From Geobacter sp. UBA6169 (GTDB taxonomy: Bacteria > Desulfobacterota > Desulfuromonadia > Geobacterales > Pseudopelobacteraceae), in the NCBI GenBank assembly GCA_002422265.1, contig DIUB01000116.1, positions 1,380 through 18,284 of the forward strand: a stretch of DNA of 16,905 bases, in the 5' to 3' direction. Under the pieces are notes generated by a model, which made no database searches, was not told the origin of the DNA, and saw only the letters and a program-made list of their open reading frames with translations. Of the stretch, positions 7,295 to 16,202 are shown piece after piece. A program made the translations under genes and the position numbers. Position 1 is the first letter of the stretch, and each line of letters begins with the position of its first letter.

Positions 7295-7980
7295 TCACCC
7301 TCTGTATTGAGACCGCCACCGCACGGGCAGGTATCGCCCTGACCCGTGAAGGTCGGCTGGTGGCAGAGACGCTGCAGGATGCGCCCGGCGGTCTGCAGAA
7401 TCGTCTGTTGCTACCAATGCTTCAACGACTACTGACAGACAGCTGTCTTACTTTTAGTGATGTAGACCTGTTTGCCTGCGCAGCAGGCCCCGGTTCCTTC
7501 ACCGGTATACGAACCGGCATTGCTGCAGTGCAGGGGTTGGCGCTGGCACAGGGAAAGCCCTGTATCGCGCTATCAAGTCTGGCCATGCTGGCCATGAACC
7601 TTCCCCACACCGGCCTGTCGATCTGTCCGATGCTGGACGCCCGTAAAAATGAGGTTTACACTGCCCTGTACCGCGTGACAGACCATCCTGAGGTTGTCAT
7701 AAACGACTGCGTGGCCGCTCCTGCTGATTTCCTCAGCCATGTCAGCTCCCCTACCCTTTTCCTGGGCGAAGGCGCAGCCCGTTACCATGATCTGATCGTC
7801 AAACAGAGTGGTGCCTATGCCATTTTTGCTGCTCCATTTCTTTCAGTGCTCCGACCGGCTTCCGGATGCCGGTTAGCCGAACACCTGTACCTGTCTTCAG
7901 GCGGTGTTCCGCCGGAACAACTGCTCCCCACCTACCTGAGACTCTCCGAGGCAGAATTGTCACGCCAATCAAAGTTTTAG
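7291..7980 (+). CDS. tsaB: tRNA threonylcarbamoyladenosine biosynthesis protein TsaB
   Basis: TsaB (YeaZ) is the non-catalytic ASKHA-fold partner of TsaD in making the t6A37 modification of ANN-decoding tRNAs. The 229-aa product starts with the nucleotide-fold strand ITLCIETAT. It has the strongly conserved AAGPGSFTGIRTG (64-76) and MLDARKNEVYTALY (114-127), which identify TsaB rather than TsaD; the TsaD metal-binding histidines are absent. It overlaps rseP by 4 bases (ATGA), so its translation is likely coupled to the protease. The functional link to rseP is probably only operonic. The C-terminal third is less conserved, as is common. Confidence 0.93.
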   Translation: MITLCIETATARAGIALTREGRLVAETLQDAPGGLQNRLLLPMLQRLLTDSCLTFSDVDLFACAAGPGSFTGIRTGIAAVQGLALAQGKPCIALSSLAMLAMNLPHTGLSICPMLDARKNEVYTALYRVTDHPEVVINDCVAAPADFLSHVSSPTLFLGEGAARYHDLIVKQSGAYAIFAAPFLSVLRPASGCRLAEHLYLSSGGVPPEQLLPTYLRLSEAELSRQSKF

Positions 7981-8015
7981 CCAAACCATATATTTTTATC
8001 AGCAATAAATAGCAC

Positions 8016-8043
8016 TTGTAGTCCGGGTAAAGACTGGTATAGT
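8016..8043 (+). promoter_or_regulatory. Candidate sigma-70 promoter for sucCD
   Basis: TTGTAG (8016-8021), a 16-base spacer and TATAGT (8038-8043, 5/6 to the -10 consensus) lie in the AT-rich 96-base gap between tsaB and sucC. Transcription would start near 8050, about 25 bases before the sucC start. An 8-bp palindrome, TGTATACA (8048-8055), overlaps the predicted start region and could be an operator, or chance. Confidence 0.5.
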
Positions 8044-8076
8044 GTTCTGTATACACATAATCCCAGGGAGGGAACT

Positions 8077-9240
<1,164 letters not shown>

Positions 9241-9255
9241 GGGAGGAACACAGCC

Positions 9256-10128
9256 ATGTCAATTCTGATCAATAAAGACTCAAAAATATTGGTGCAGGGG
9301 ATCACCGGCAAGAGCGGCCTGTTCCATACCCAGCAGTGCCGGGCCTACGGCAGCCAGATCATTGCCGGTGTTACCCCCGGTAAAGGCGGCGTGCATATTG
9401 AAGGTATTCCGGTTTTCAATACCGTAGCCGAAGCGGTCAAATATACCGGCGCCACGGTCTCAATGATCTTTGTGCCTCCTCCAGGCGCTGCCGATGCCAT
9501 CCTGGAGGCCTGTGACGCCGGATTGGAGCTGGCGGTCTGCATCACGGAAGGGATTCCGGTGCGTGATATGGTCGTTGCCCGCGCCGTACAGGCCCAGAGC
9601 AAGACCCGTCTGGTGGGCCCCAACTGTCCCGGCATCATCACCCCTGGCCAGTGCAAGCTGGGTATCATGCCTGGCTATATCCATTTACCGGGCAAAATTG
9701 GCGTGGTCTCACGCTCCGGCACCCTCACCTATGAGGCGGTCAAACAGCTGACCGACATGGGCATGGGACAGTCCACCTGCGTCGGCATCGGCGGCGACCC
9801 GATTATCGGCATGAAGTACATTGATGTCCTGAAGATGTTCAATGAGGATCCTGACACCGAGGCGGTCTTCATGATCGGCGAGATCGGCGGCGGAGCTGAG
9901 GAAGAGGCAGCCCACTGGATCAAGGAAAACATGAAAAAACCGGTGGCGGCCTTTATTGCCGGTAGTACTGCCCCTCCGGGCAAACGGATGGGCCATGCCG
10001 GCGCCATCATCACCGGCGGCAAGGGCAAGGCAGAAGACAAGATCCGCACCCTGCAGGAGTGTGGTGTCACCGTTTCCACCTCACCCACCGGCATGGGTCA
10101 GGCCATGGCCCAGGCTCTGAAAAAATAG
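9256..10128 (+). CDS. sucD: Succinyl-CoA synthetase alpha subunit
   Basis: SucD binds CoA and carries the catalytic histidine that is transiently phosphorylated. The 290-aa product has the Rossmann CoA-binding motif GITGKSG (15-21) and GPNCPGIITP (121-130). It also has the power-helix segment SRSGTLTYE (about 153-161) and the active-site GHAGAI with His247, followed by GGKGKAEDK. It starts 15 bases after sucC, behind GGGAGGA (9241-9247), and shares its transcript. The gene is complete, with TAG just before the closing hairpin. Together with SucC it provides the standard hetero-oligomeric TCA enzyme. Confidence 0.97.
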   Translation: MSILINKDSKILVQGITGKSGLFHTQQCRAYGSQIIAGVTPGKGGVHIEGIPVFNTVAEAVKYTGATVSMIFVPPPGAADAILEACDAGLELAVCITEGIPVRDMVVARAVQAQSKTRLVGPNCPGIITPGQCKLGIMPGYIHLPGKIGVVSRSGTLTYEAVKQLTDMGMGQSTCVGIGGDPIIGMKYIDVLKMFNEDPDTEAVFMIGEIGGGAEEEAAHWIKENMKKPVAAFIAGSTAPPGKRMGHAGAIITGGKGKAEDKIRTLQECGVTVSTSPTGMGQAMAQALKK

Positions 10129-10153
10129 CACCCACGTTTACCATCCGCTTGTG

Positions 10154-10189
10154 CGAACGGCCTGCCCATGTACTGTGGCAGGCCGTTCG
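10154..10189. terminator. Perfect inverted repeat between convergent sucD and beta-helix gene
   Basis: CGAACGGCCTGCC (10154-10166) and GGCAGGCCGTTCG (10177-10189) form a perfect 13-bp, GC-rich stem with a 10-base loop. It sits 25 bases after the sucD stop and 34 bases before the end of the oppositely directed gene, the usual place for a shared bidirectional terminator. Neither side has a T run, so it may instead protect 3' ends or act with Rho. A small dispersed repeat is also possible. Confidence 0.55.
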
Positions 10190-10223
10190 TGAATCGGAAA
10201 ATCGGGTGTCAACCACCTTCCTG

Positions 10224-12452
10224 TTACTCCTTGAAAATTCCGCTGATTGAACCTGCAGGATAGACAACGTTCTTCACCGCCAGCACACTGGTATCAAGAT
10301 TGAAAATACTGGCACCCAGGCCTGCACTGTTGTTGCTGAACTGCCCCCCTTCCACACTGACCTCGGTTGCCTCCAGTTGCGATGCGCGGCTGATCACATA
10401 GATGGCACCGCCATGTTTCTGTGCGCTGTTACCCGTAAAGGTGCTTTTGCTGAAGGTTACATGGGAACCGTAATCAGCGTAGTAGGCCCCACCGTCAATC
10501 GTGGCGCTGTTTCCGCTGAAGGAACAACCTGTGTAGCTTGAGCGATTCCCCTCACGATCCATCACAGCGCCACCGTACATCGCCCGGTTGTTCTCAAAGG
10601 TTGTGTCCGTTACCGTCAATACAGCCTTGCCAAAGGCGTACACAGCCCCACCCTCCAGCGCCTCGTTATTCTCAAAGCGACAGTTATTGATGACCATGGT
10701 AAAACCGATGGCCGGATCGTGGGGCAAAAAGGTTTTGCCGGCATGATAGGCCAGCAGACCGCCTCCCTTGCCATTATAGGTCATGCCGTCCGCCTTACCG
10801 TCACGGATGGTCAGTCCGTCCAGCACCGCATTGTTCGCGCCGTAGATCACGTGGGGATAGCGGAACTCCCCGGTGACTGTCCAGGCGCTGAGAATGGTGG
10901 CTTGACCCGTACCCCGTTGATTCAACGCAGTTTCTGTGCCGCTGAAACCTCCGTAGAGTTTGACATTGTCATAGAGGATAAAGGCAGCGATCCTCCCTGC
11001 TTCACGTTGCAACGGACGGTAGGTACCGGCCTTGATCCAGACCGGTGCCTTGCTCAGTGAAGCCAGTTCAATCGCCTGCTGCAGGTCGGTAAGGGGACTG
11101 TTCCATGAGCTACCGTCACCGCCGGACGCAGCATCGGCTGATGGAACCACATGGATCACCGCCGCTGCAGAAGCCGTGCGGTTAACTGCCGGACGGACAT
11201 ATTCATCCCGATAGGTAATGGTGGCCTTATGTTGATTAAGGAAATTCAGTAACTTGCCAACCAAGGGATGCACGAGCAGACCATTGCCGTCCAGCGTTGG
11301 CTGGTACCCGGTACCAGTGTCCGGCAGATCGCGCAGGTCATCCTCACTAATCTGACCGGCCAGATCACTGAGGGACACGAAACGGTTCAGCGGTACAGTC
11401 TGCCCTTGAGGCACGGTTGAATCGAGTACGGCAACCAGATCCTCATGCCAGTTATAGATGTCATCAACGATCGACTTGATCAGCACCGGGTTGTTGTTGG
11501 CTCCGGTCCCCTGATAGAGTCCGCCACCCAGTCCGCTGTCGGCACGGTTGTTCCTGATGGTGACGTTGACCAGCAACGGTGACGAGCCGCCGTCGTTGCC
11601 GATGCCACCGGCGCTGACCGCACGGTTGTTCTCAAACAGGCAGTTAAGCAGCAGCGGCGAGGCAGCAAAATCATTGTACAGTGCCCCGCCTTTATCCTGA
11701 CTACGGTTATTGAGGAAGCGGCAGTTTATAAAGACCGGCATAGCCCCCAGATCGTTGCTGACTGCTCCGCCCCGTACCTGTGCGGTATTTTCGATAAAAT
11801 CGACATTGATGAATTTAGCCTGTATACCGCCCGGCTTGTGGACGTTGTAGACTGCCCCGCCCTTGGGAGAGTAATTGTTTTTGAAAGTACAGTTGCGCAC
11901 GATCGGGCTGACCATGAAGTTCCGCATGCCGCCGCCAACGGCCATATCATTTTTCAGGATGTCGGCCGGCACCAGATGCATCCGCGCCTCGTCAACGGCA
12001 TAGGCATCCGAGATGGTGAACCCGTCAAGAACGGCATTGTTTGCCCCCATAACGATGGTGCTGGTGTTACGGGTCTTATCCCCCTTGCCGATGTTGCCGC
12101 TCAGGATGGTGGGATACTTGCGGATATCCCGCTGCTCCCGCGCTGTTTCCGTGCCGCTGAAACCGCCGTAGAGCGCCGTGTTCTCCTTCATAACAAAGGA
12201 GATCTTCGGATCGGCTCCATCCGGGTAGTAACTGCCCTGGGCAACCCAGACCTCGTCCCCCTCTGACACCACTGCAAGGGCGTTCTGCAGGGACCGGAAG
12301 GCGGTGCCCCAACTGCGGCCATCCTGGCTGCCGCTAACACCGGCATGATTGACATACCAGATCCGGTCAGCGGAGGCCTGAGTCGTCAGTGCGATCATAA
12401 TGGCTCCAATCAGCACAAAGATGCGGAAACAGGTCATCAAGCATCTCAGCAT
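10224..12452 (-). CDS. Secreted right-handed beta-helix protein with PMP-like repeats
   Basis: No function is recognised; the fold is. The 742-aa product has a signal peptide (hydrophobic 11-22, AXA site with likely cleavage after residue 28). It contains two similar units. Each starts with a WYVN/IHVV...G.G.SW..P...LQ.A module (31-150 and 432-550) containing LYGGFSGTET and GANNAVLDG.TI. Each continues with about five repeats of the type F.NN.A..GGA.Y (for example 188-203, 243-261, 271-287, 590-605, 671-686), as in chlamydial polymorphic outer membrane proteins. A linker (about 320-430) separates the units. No autotransporter barrel, LPXTG or C-terminal sorting helix is visible. Shine-Dalgarno GAGGAGGGA lies 5 bases before the start. 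It follows the hydrolase by 19 bases in one operon. A surface adhesin or polysaccharide-binding role is possible but unproven. Confidence 0.85.
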   Translation of the reverse strand: MLRCLMTCFRIFVLIGAIMIALTTQASADRIWYVNHAGVSGSQDGRSWGTAFRSLQNALAVVSEGDEVWVAQGSYYPDGADPKISFVMKENTALYGGFSGTETAREQRDIRKYPTILSGNIGKGDKTRNTSTIVMGANNAVLDGFTISDAYAVDEARMHLVPADILKNDMAVGGGMRNFMVSPIVRNCTFKNNYSPKGGAVYNVHKPGGIQAKFINVDFIENTAQVRGGAVSNDLGAMPVFINCRFLNNRSQDKGGALYNDFAASPLLLNCLFENNRAVSAGGIGNDGGSSPLLVNVTIRNNRADSGLGGGLYQGTGANNNPVLIKSIVDDIYNWHEDLVAVLDSTVPQGQTVPLNRFVSLSDLAGQISEDDLRDLPDTGTGYQPTLDGNGLLVHPLVGKLLNFLNQHKATITYRDEYVRPAVNRTASAAAVIHVVPSADAASGGDGSSWNSPLTDLQQAIELASLSKAPVWIKAGTYRPLQREAGRIAAFILYDNVKLYGGFSGTETALNQRGTGQATILSAWTVTGEFRYPHVIYGANNAVLDGLTIRDGKADGMTYNGKGGGLLAYHAGKTFLPHDPAIGFTMVINNCRFENNEALEGGAVYAFGKAVLTVTDTTFENNRAMYGGAVMDREGNRSSYTGCSFSGNSATIDGGAYYADYGSHVTFSKSTFTGNSAQKHGGAIYVISRASQLEATEVSVEGGQFSNNSAGLGASIFNLDTSVLAVKNVVYPAGSISGIFKE

Positions 12453-12471
12453 GGCCGTCCCTCCTCAGGAT

Positions 12472-13701
12472 TTATTGTTTGCCCGCCAGACTGTCAAACC
12501 ATGCTTTTTGATCCAGCACCCCAAAGATAAAGGTGCCACGGTGGTCGGCCTGATCACCGGCAAACACCGCTGTTGCCGCAGCCCCTCCCACGGTATCCTG
12601 GTAGGCGATCGGCAGCGTAGCAATATAAGGGGTGATCACTTCATCTGCTTTGCCGTAATAGTAGCGGCTGGGGGTCGTGTAACGCCATTGGTAGGCCTGG
12701 TTTTCATGCAGTTGCCGGTAAAAACGATTCGCCATCAAGGAGCTGGCAGCGGCAAAATCTTGCTGGAACAGTTCGCCGATCGATTTCGGCAGTACTTTTG
12801 ACGCCTCACTCCAGCCGATACGATTCTCATAAAAATCACGGGCAGTCTGCCAATACTGCGGCTTGATCGCCGCGCTGCTCAATCCCGGCAGGCCGTAATA
12901 ACGCTCGTACGAGTTTACCAGCAACGCCGCGCTCCCCACCAGCCAATCAGCATCCAGGGTAGTACGCCGGTTGATCCAGCGGCTCACGAGGAGATACAGG
13001 TCAGCGGGGGTGCTGGCAGCGGCAGCGGCCTTTACCGGCATTCCCAGACTTTCAAGCCGGTTACGGAACTGCATGGTACTCCAGGCCCCCTGGGACCATC
13101 CGCTCAGAAAAAAATCGCCGGTGGCAAGCTTCAGATCGGCAAGCACCGCCTGTGACGCCACCAGCATATCATAGCAGGCCTGCACCGTACTCTCCTTGAC
13201 CATATAGCTGTCCGGCACCGTTGCCCCAGAAGAACCTTTTCCGATGTAGTCGGCAGCGATCACAATGTAGCCATGACCGGCAAACTGGGCGATCATCAAC
13301 CGGGTTTCCATGGACTGTTCCGGGAATGAGGGTACCTCGTTTCGGGAAAACACCGTCCCATGCTGGTAGGAAACCAGGGGATAACGGGCAGCGGCCTTAT
13401 CCGGAACGGCAATCAGACCGGTTACATCCACCGGTTTGTTGTTACGCTCAGGGATGACCGTACGGTAGCTGACCCGGTAGAGCTTCACGCTGTTTTGCGC
13501 AGGAGCCAGAGCAAGATCACTTTTAACAGTCTTGAACTCCTGCAACTCCGTGGTGCCGATCCTGTTCAGCCGGTCCTGATTATATGTGCCGATCAACTGA
13601 TAGCTGACACCGTTTGCAAGTCTGATCACAGCATCATTCTCAGCTGCCAACGAAACCACCGGCAGCAGCAGCAACACCATCCAAGATATGAACTTAGCCA
13701 T
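12472..13701 (-). CDS. Secreted alpha/beta hydrolase (lipase/esterase-like)
   Basis: This is a predicted exported serine hydrolase; the substrate is unknown. The 409-aa product starts with a signal peptide (hydrophobic 8-17, likely cleavage after SLAA near residue 20). The catalytic set can be read: nucleophile Ser203 in GWSQG (201-205), acid Asp353 in YGKADEVI, and His387 in DQADHRGT. The oxyanion-hole segment is YQHGT (112-116). The YQHGT...PS arrangement and the large cap between nucleophile and acid (about 220-345) recall secretory lipases and poorly studied bacterial hydrolases of 380-420 aa. AGGAGG (complement of 13707-13712) precedes the start. It is the first gene of a pair with the beta-helix gene, and a G/C inverted repeat lies about 80 bases upstream. 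Confidence 0.87.
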   Translation of the reverse strand: MAKFISWMVLLLLPVVSLAAENDAVIRLANGVSYQLIGTYNQDRLNRIGTTELQEFKTVKSDLALAPAQNSVKLYRVSYRTVIPERNNKPVDVTGLIAVPDKAAARYPLVSYQHGTVFSRNEVPSFPEQSMETRLMIAQFAGHGYIVIAADYIGKGSSGATVPDSYMVKESTVQACYDMLVASQAVLADLKLATGDFFLSGWSQGAWSTMQFRNRLESLGMPVKAAAAASTPADLYLLVSRWINRRTTLDADWLVGSAALLVNSYERYYGLPGLSSAAIKPQYWQTARDFYENRIGWSEASKVLPKSIGELFQQDFAAASSLMANRFYRQLHENQAYQWRYTTPSRYYYGKADEVITPYIATLPIAYQDTVGGAAATAVFAGDQADHRGTFIFGVLDQKAWFDSLAGKQ

Positions 13702-13777
13702 TGTCGCCTCCTGTACGCGATACCTGAACAGCGTACCGATATTTTGCAGGCACGTTACCGGATTCAGCGGCTCGCTG

Positions 13778-13799
13778 TCTATTGGGGGAAACCCCTAGA
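13778..13799. promoter_or_regulatory. G/C inverted repeat, candidate response-regulator operator
   Basis: TCTA (13778-13781) and TAGA (13796-13799) flank GGGG (13785-13788), AAA (13789-13791) and CCCC (13792-13795). The GGGG/CCCC core is symmetric about AAA, while the outer TCTA is shifted by three bases on one side. The element lies in the 132-base gap between the response regulator gene and the hydrolase gene, about 75-95 bases upstream of the hydrolase start. A weak -35/-10 pair (complements of 13761-13766 and 13739-13744) lies between. This is where a class-I activator of the NarL/FixJ type would bind, but the assignment is inference. Confidence 0.4.
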
Positions 13800-13833
13800 C
13801 GCCTGAAGGGCGAGGATCGGAAAGAGGAAGAGT

Positions 13834-14472
13834 TCAGATCTGTTCGGCGATGAATGCCCAGCGGGCCAGTGAAGCAGCGTTATTGGCATCAAGCTTGTTC
13901 ATCAGGTTACTGCGGTGGATCTCGACGGTCTTGACGCTGATTCCCAGGTGTTCGGCAATCTGGCGTGAGGTATCGCCCCTCCCCACAAGCAGCAGCACTT
14001 CGTGTTCCCGAGGAGTAAGCTGTTCCCGCAGCCAGGCCAGCTCTTTATGGAACGATGGGGTAACAGGGCTGTGTTTGATACTCCGCAGCCGGTTCAGACG
14101 ACCGATTACGGCGGCCAGCAGCTCTTCAGCGGTAAACGGCTTGGTTAGATAATCGTCGGCTCCGGCTGCCATGGCCCTGCGCAGTTCAGCCCGGTCAGCC
14201 AGGGCGGTAACATAGATAAAAGCCACCTCAGCGAACAACAGATCCTTTTTCAGGATGTCGAACAAGGCATGGCCGTCCATTACCGGCATCATGATGTCGC
14301 AAAGGATCAGGTCAGGCAGCTCTTCTTTCAGGGATGCAAGCCCGGAGCACCCGTCCTTGGCAGTGCGAACCCTGAAACCTTCCATTTTCAGGATCATCTC
14401 GATATTACCCCGATAGGAAGGATCATCCTCAATGACCAGAATGGTATAGGCCTGCTCTGATGATTCGTTCAT
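13834..14472 (-). CDS. Response regulator, NarL/FixJ family (REC + LuxR-type HTH)
   Basis: This is a DNA-binding output protein of a two-component system. The 212-aa product has a receiver domain (about 9-125) with the acidic pair Glu15-Asp16-Asp17. The phospho-acceptor is Asp59 in LILCDIMMPVMDG, followed by Thr89 in YVTALAD and Lys111 in DDYLTKPF. After a linker comes a LuxR-type helix-turn-helix (about 152-212) with LTPREHEVL and the recognition segment SVKTVEIHRSNLMNKL. All key residues are present. Its ATG overlaps the stop of the kinase gene (ATGA), so the two are translationally coupled partners. Likely targets are the adjacent hydrolase and beta-helix genes, through the inverted repeat at 13778-13799. 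Confidence 0.93.
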   Translation of the reverse strand: MNESSEQAYTILVIEDDPSYRGNIEMILKMEGFRVRTAKDGCSGLASLKEELPDLILCDIMMPVMDGHALFDILKKDLLFAEVAFIYVTALADRAELRRAMAAGADDYLTKPFTAEELLAAVIGRLNRLRSIKHSPVTPSFHKELAWLREQLTPREHEVLLLVGRGDTSRQIAEHLGISVKTVEIHRSNLMNKLDANNAASLARWAFIAEQI

Positions 14473-16202
14473 GATTCGGTCTCCGAAAGCGGAAGTGTAA
14501 CCTGCATGGCGGTTCCCGCACCAGGTGCGCTGGTAATTGTGATCGATCCCTGTAACAGCTCCAGCGATTCTCTCACAATGGCCAGGCCCAGGCCCAAACC
14601 GCGGCGAAGCCCGGCATTGCTTCCCCGGTAGTAGGCTTCAAAGATATGGTGCTGATCATCCTCGCTGATCCCGATGCCGGAATCAACCACTTCAACTACG
14701 AGCTGTCCCGCGAGACGCTTGGCCCGCAGCGTCACAAACCCGTCCGGCGGGGTATAGCGGAAGGCGTTACTGAGCAGATTCTGCAGCACCCGCCGCAGCA
14801 GAATCTCATCCAGAAACGCACTACCGCAGCCGGCATCAATGGCAAGCAGCAGGGTATGACCGTTACTCCAGACCGTTTCAGCCTCACCGGCAACGGTACG
14901 GCAAAACTCCGCCAGATCCACCTGCCGAAGAACCGGCACGTATCCGCCGCTTTCCGTCTGATTGTGACAGATGATGGCATCGGTCAGCTCAGACAGCTGC
15001 CGGGCTGCACTGCGGATACGGCTGTTTTGCTCGCTCCGTTCCGTCTGATCCAGCCGATCCCAGTAGCGGTCCAGAATATCGGTACTGGAAGCCAGCAGTC
15101 CCAGCGGCGTGCGGAATTCATGGGCCACCATCTTCAGAAACCTGCTCCGCGCCTGGTTCGCCTCTGCCAGCTCCTGATTCTGCTGCTGCAGAAGTTGCTG
15201 CTGCGCCTTCTGCTGAGTGATGTCGGCAACCGAAAAAACGGCGTAGGACTGCACCCGCTCAGGAAAAATAGAAGAACCCTGCACCCAGGCCCAGAATGGT
15301 TCGCCGTTTTGGCGCACCATTGCCACCTCACCGGCAAAGGAGCCGTTACGATCTATTGATTCGTATATAAGCTGACCATACCGCTCGCCGGCCTCCGTAC
15401 TTTCATAGAGAGAGGCCACCGGTTTACCGGCCATGGTGCCCGGTGCATACCCGAAAATCACCTCAAGAGCCGGGTTGCAGCGCTCGATGATCCGATCTCG
15501 CAGAATGGCCAGCCCGGTCGGCAGGGTTTCCAGAATGGCCTTTTGCTCTCGCAGTGTTGCAAGCAGTGCCCGGTCGCTCGCCTCTTTGGCCAGGAGCAGC
15601 ATACTGAAGCCGCTGATCAGCATCATGCAATAAACAGCCGGAAGCATGACCTGATAGATCAGAACACCAAACAACAGATGGGACTGTGCCGGTTCCACCA
15701 GCGCCCAGACCGCCCTGGCACCGAACAGCATGGCCAGCAGACAGAAACTGCAGCCCAGGCCACGCCGCAACAGTGACGTTTCTCCCTCATACCTCAAAAG
15801 TGCCCAGGCAGGCAGTGCATAGAAGATCGTGTGCATGAAAAAACTGACTGCAATCCGGTTCGGCGGCGCAAGGTACAGCATAACAGCGCTGACTGCCACA
15901 ATGGCAGCTGTTGCACCAAGGTGCAGGTGGCGGCTGACCCGACGACCGGTTATATGAAAGATAGCCCACCCTTCGTAGGCACAGCCGCCGATCAGCAGAC
16001 TGTTAGCCATCAGAACCGTTATGAAGTCAGGGGTTATCTCCCGAAAATACAACAGCAACGAACCAGCCCCTTGCATAAACTTGGCAGTTACCCAGAAGGG
16101 TATCCGCAGAGCCGGTTCCTTACCGTACTGGAACAAGGCCAGTATCGCGCCGAAAACGAATGACCCGATTGCCAGCGTCAGAATGACGGTTTTTATATCC
16201 AT
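14469..16202 (-). CDS. Membrane sensor histidine kinase (7TM-PAS-HisKA-HATPase)
   Basis: This is the sensor kinase of a two-component pair. The 577-aa product has seven hydrophobic segments (about 6-24, 36-53, 61-82, 95-112, 119-136, 147-168, 176-204) and a PAS domain (about 218-328). A Gln-rich coiled coil (330-355) follows. The HisKA domain has the phospho-acceptor His361 in VAHEFRTPL. The ATPase domain has the N box (Asn475, Asn479 in LQNLLSNAF), G1 (DSGIGIS from Asp507) and G2 (GLGLGLA from about 535). The frame extends to an ATG at 16268. The start at 16202 is preferred because AAGGAGA lies 5 bases upstream and the first helix begins just after it. It is divergent from dnaE. The ligand is unknown. 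Confidence 0.92.
   Translation of the reverse strand: MDIKTVILTLAIGSFVFGAILALFQYGKEPALRIPFWVTAKFMQGAGSLLLYFREITPDFITVLMANSLLIGGCAYEGWAIFHITGRRVSRHLHLGATAAIVAVSAVMLYLAPPNRIAVSFFMHTIFYALPAWALLRYEGETSLLRRGLGCSFCLLAMLFGARAVWALVEPAQSHLLFGVLIYQVMLPAVYCMMLISGFSMLLLAKEASDRALLATLREQKAILETLPTGLAILRDRIIERCNPALEVIFGYAPGTMAGKPVASLYESTEAGERYGQLIYESIDRNGSFAGEVAMVRQNGEPFWAWVQGSSIFPERVQSYAVFSVADITQQKAQQQLLQQQNQELAEANQARSRFLKMVAHEFRTPLGLLASSTDILDRYWDRLDQTERSEQNSRIRSAARQLSELTDAIICHNQTESGGYVPVLRQVDLAEFCRTVAGEAETVWSNGHTLLLAIDAGCGSAFLDEILLRRVLQNLLSNAFRYTPPDGFVTLRAKRLAGQLVVEVVDSGIGISEDDQHHIFEAYYRGSNAGLRRGLGLGLAIVRESLELLQGSITITSAPGAGTAMQVTLPLSETES

Noticed and set aside
10500..11950. Repeats in the beta-helix gene as a possible CRISPR or tandem DNA repeat
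   Set aside because: The periodicity is at protein level (F.NN..GGA.Y) with diverged DNA; there are no constant repeats or regular spacers.
11838..12266. Open frames on the + strand inside the beta-helix gene
   Set aside because: They arise from the repetitive GC-rich coding sequence of the opposite strand and have no supporting signals.
13800..13812. CGCC/GGCG stem after the response regulator as a terminator
   Set aside because: It has only 4 bp with a 5-base loop and no T run on the - strand; too weak to call.
14646..15359. 237-codon open frame on the + strand opposite the kinase
   Set aside because: It is antisense to a complete kinase with all catalytic boxes, and has no domain-like features or ribosome site.
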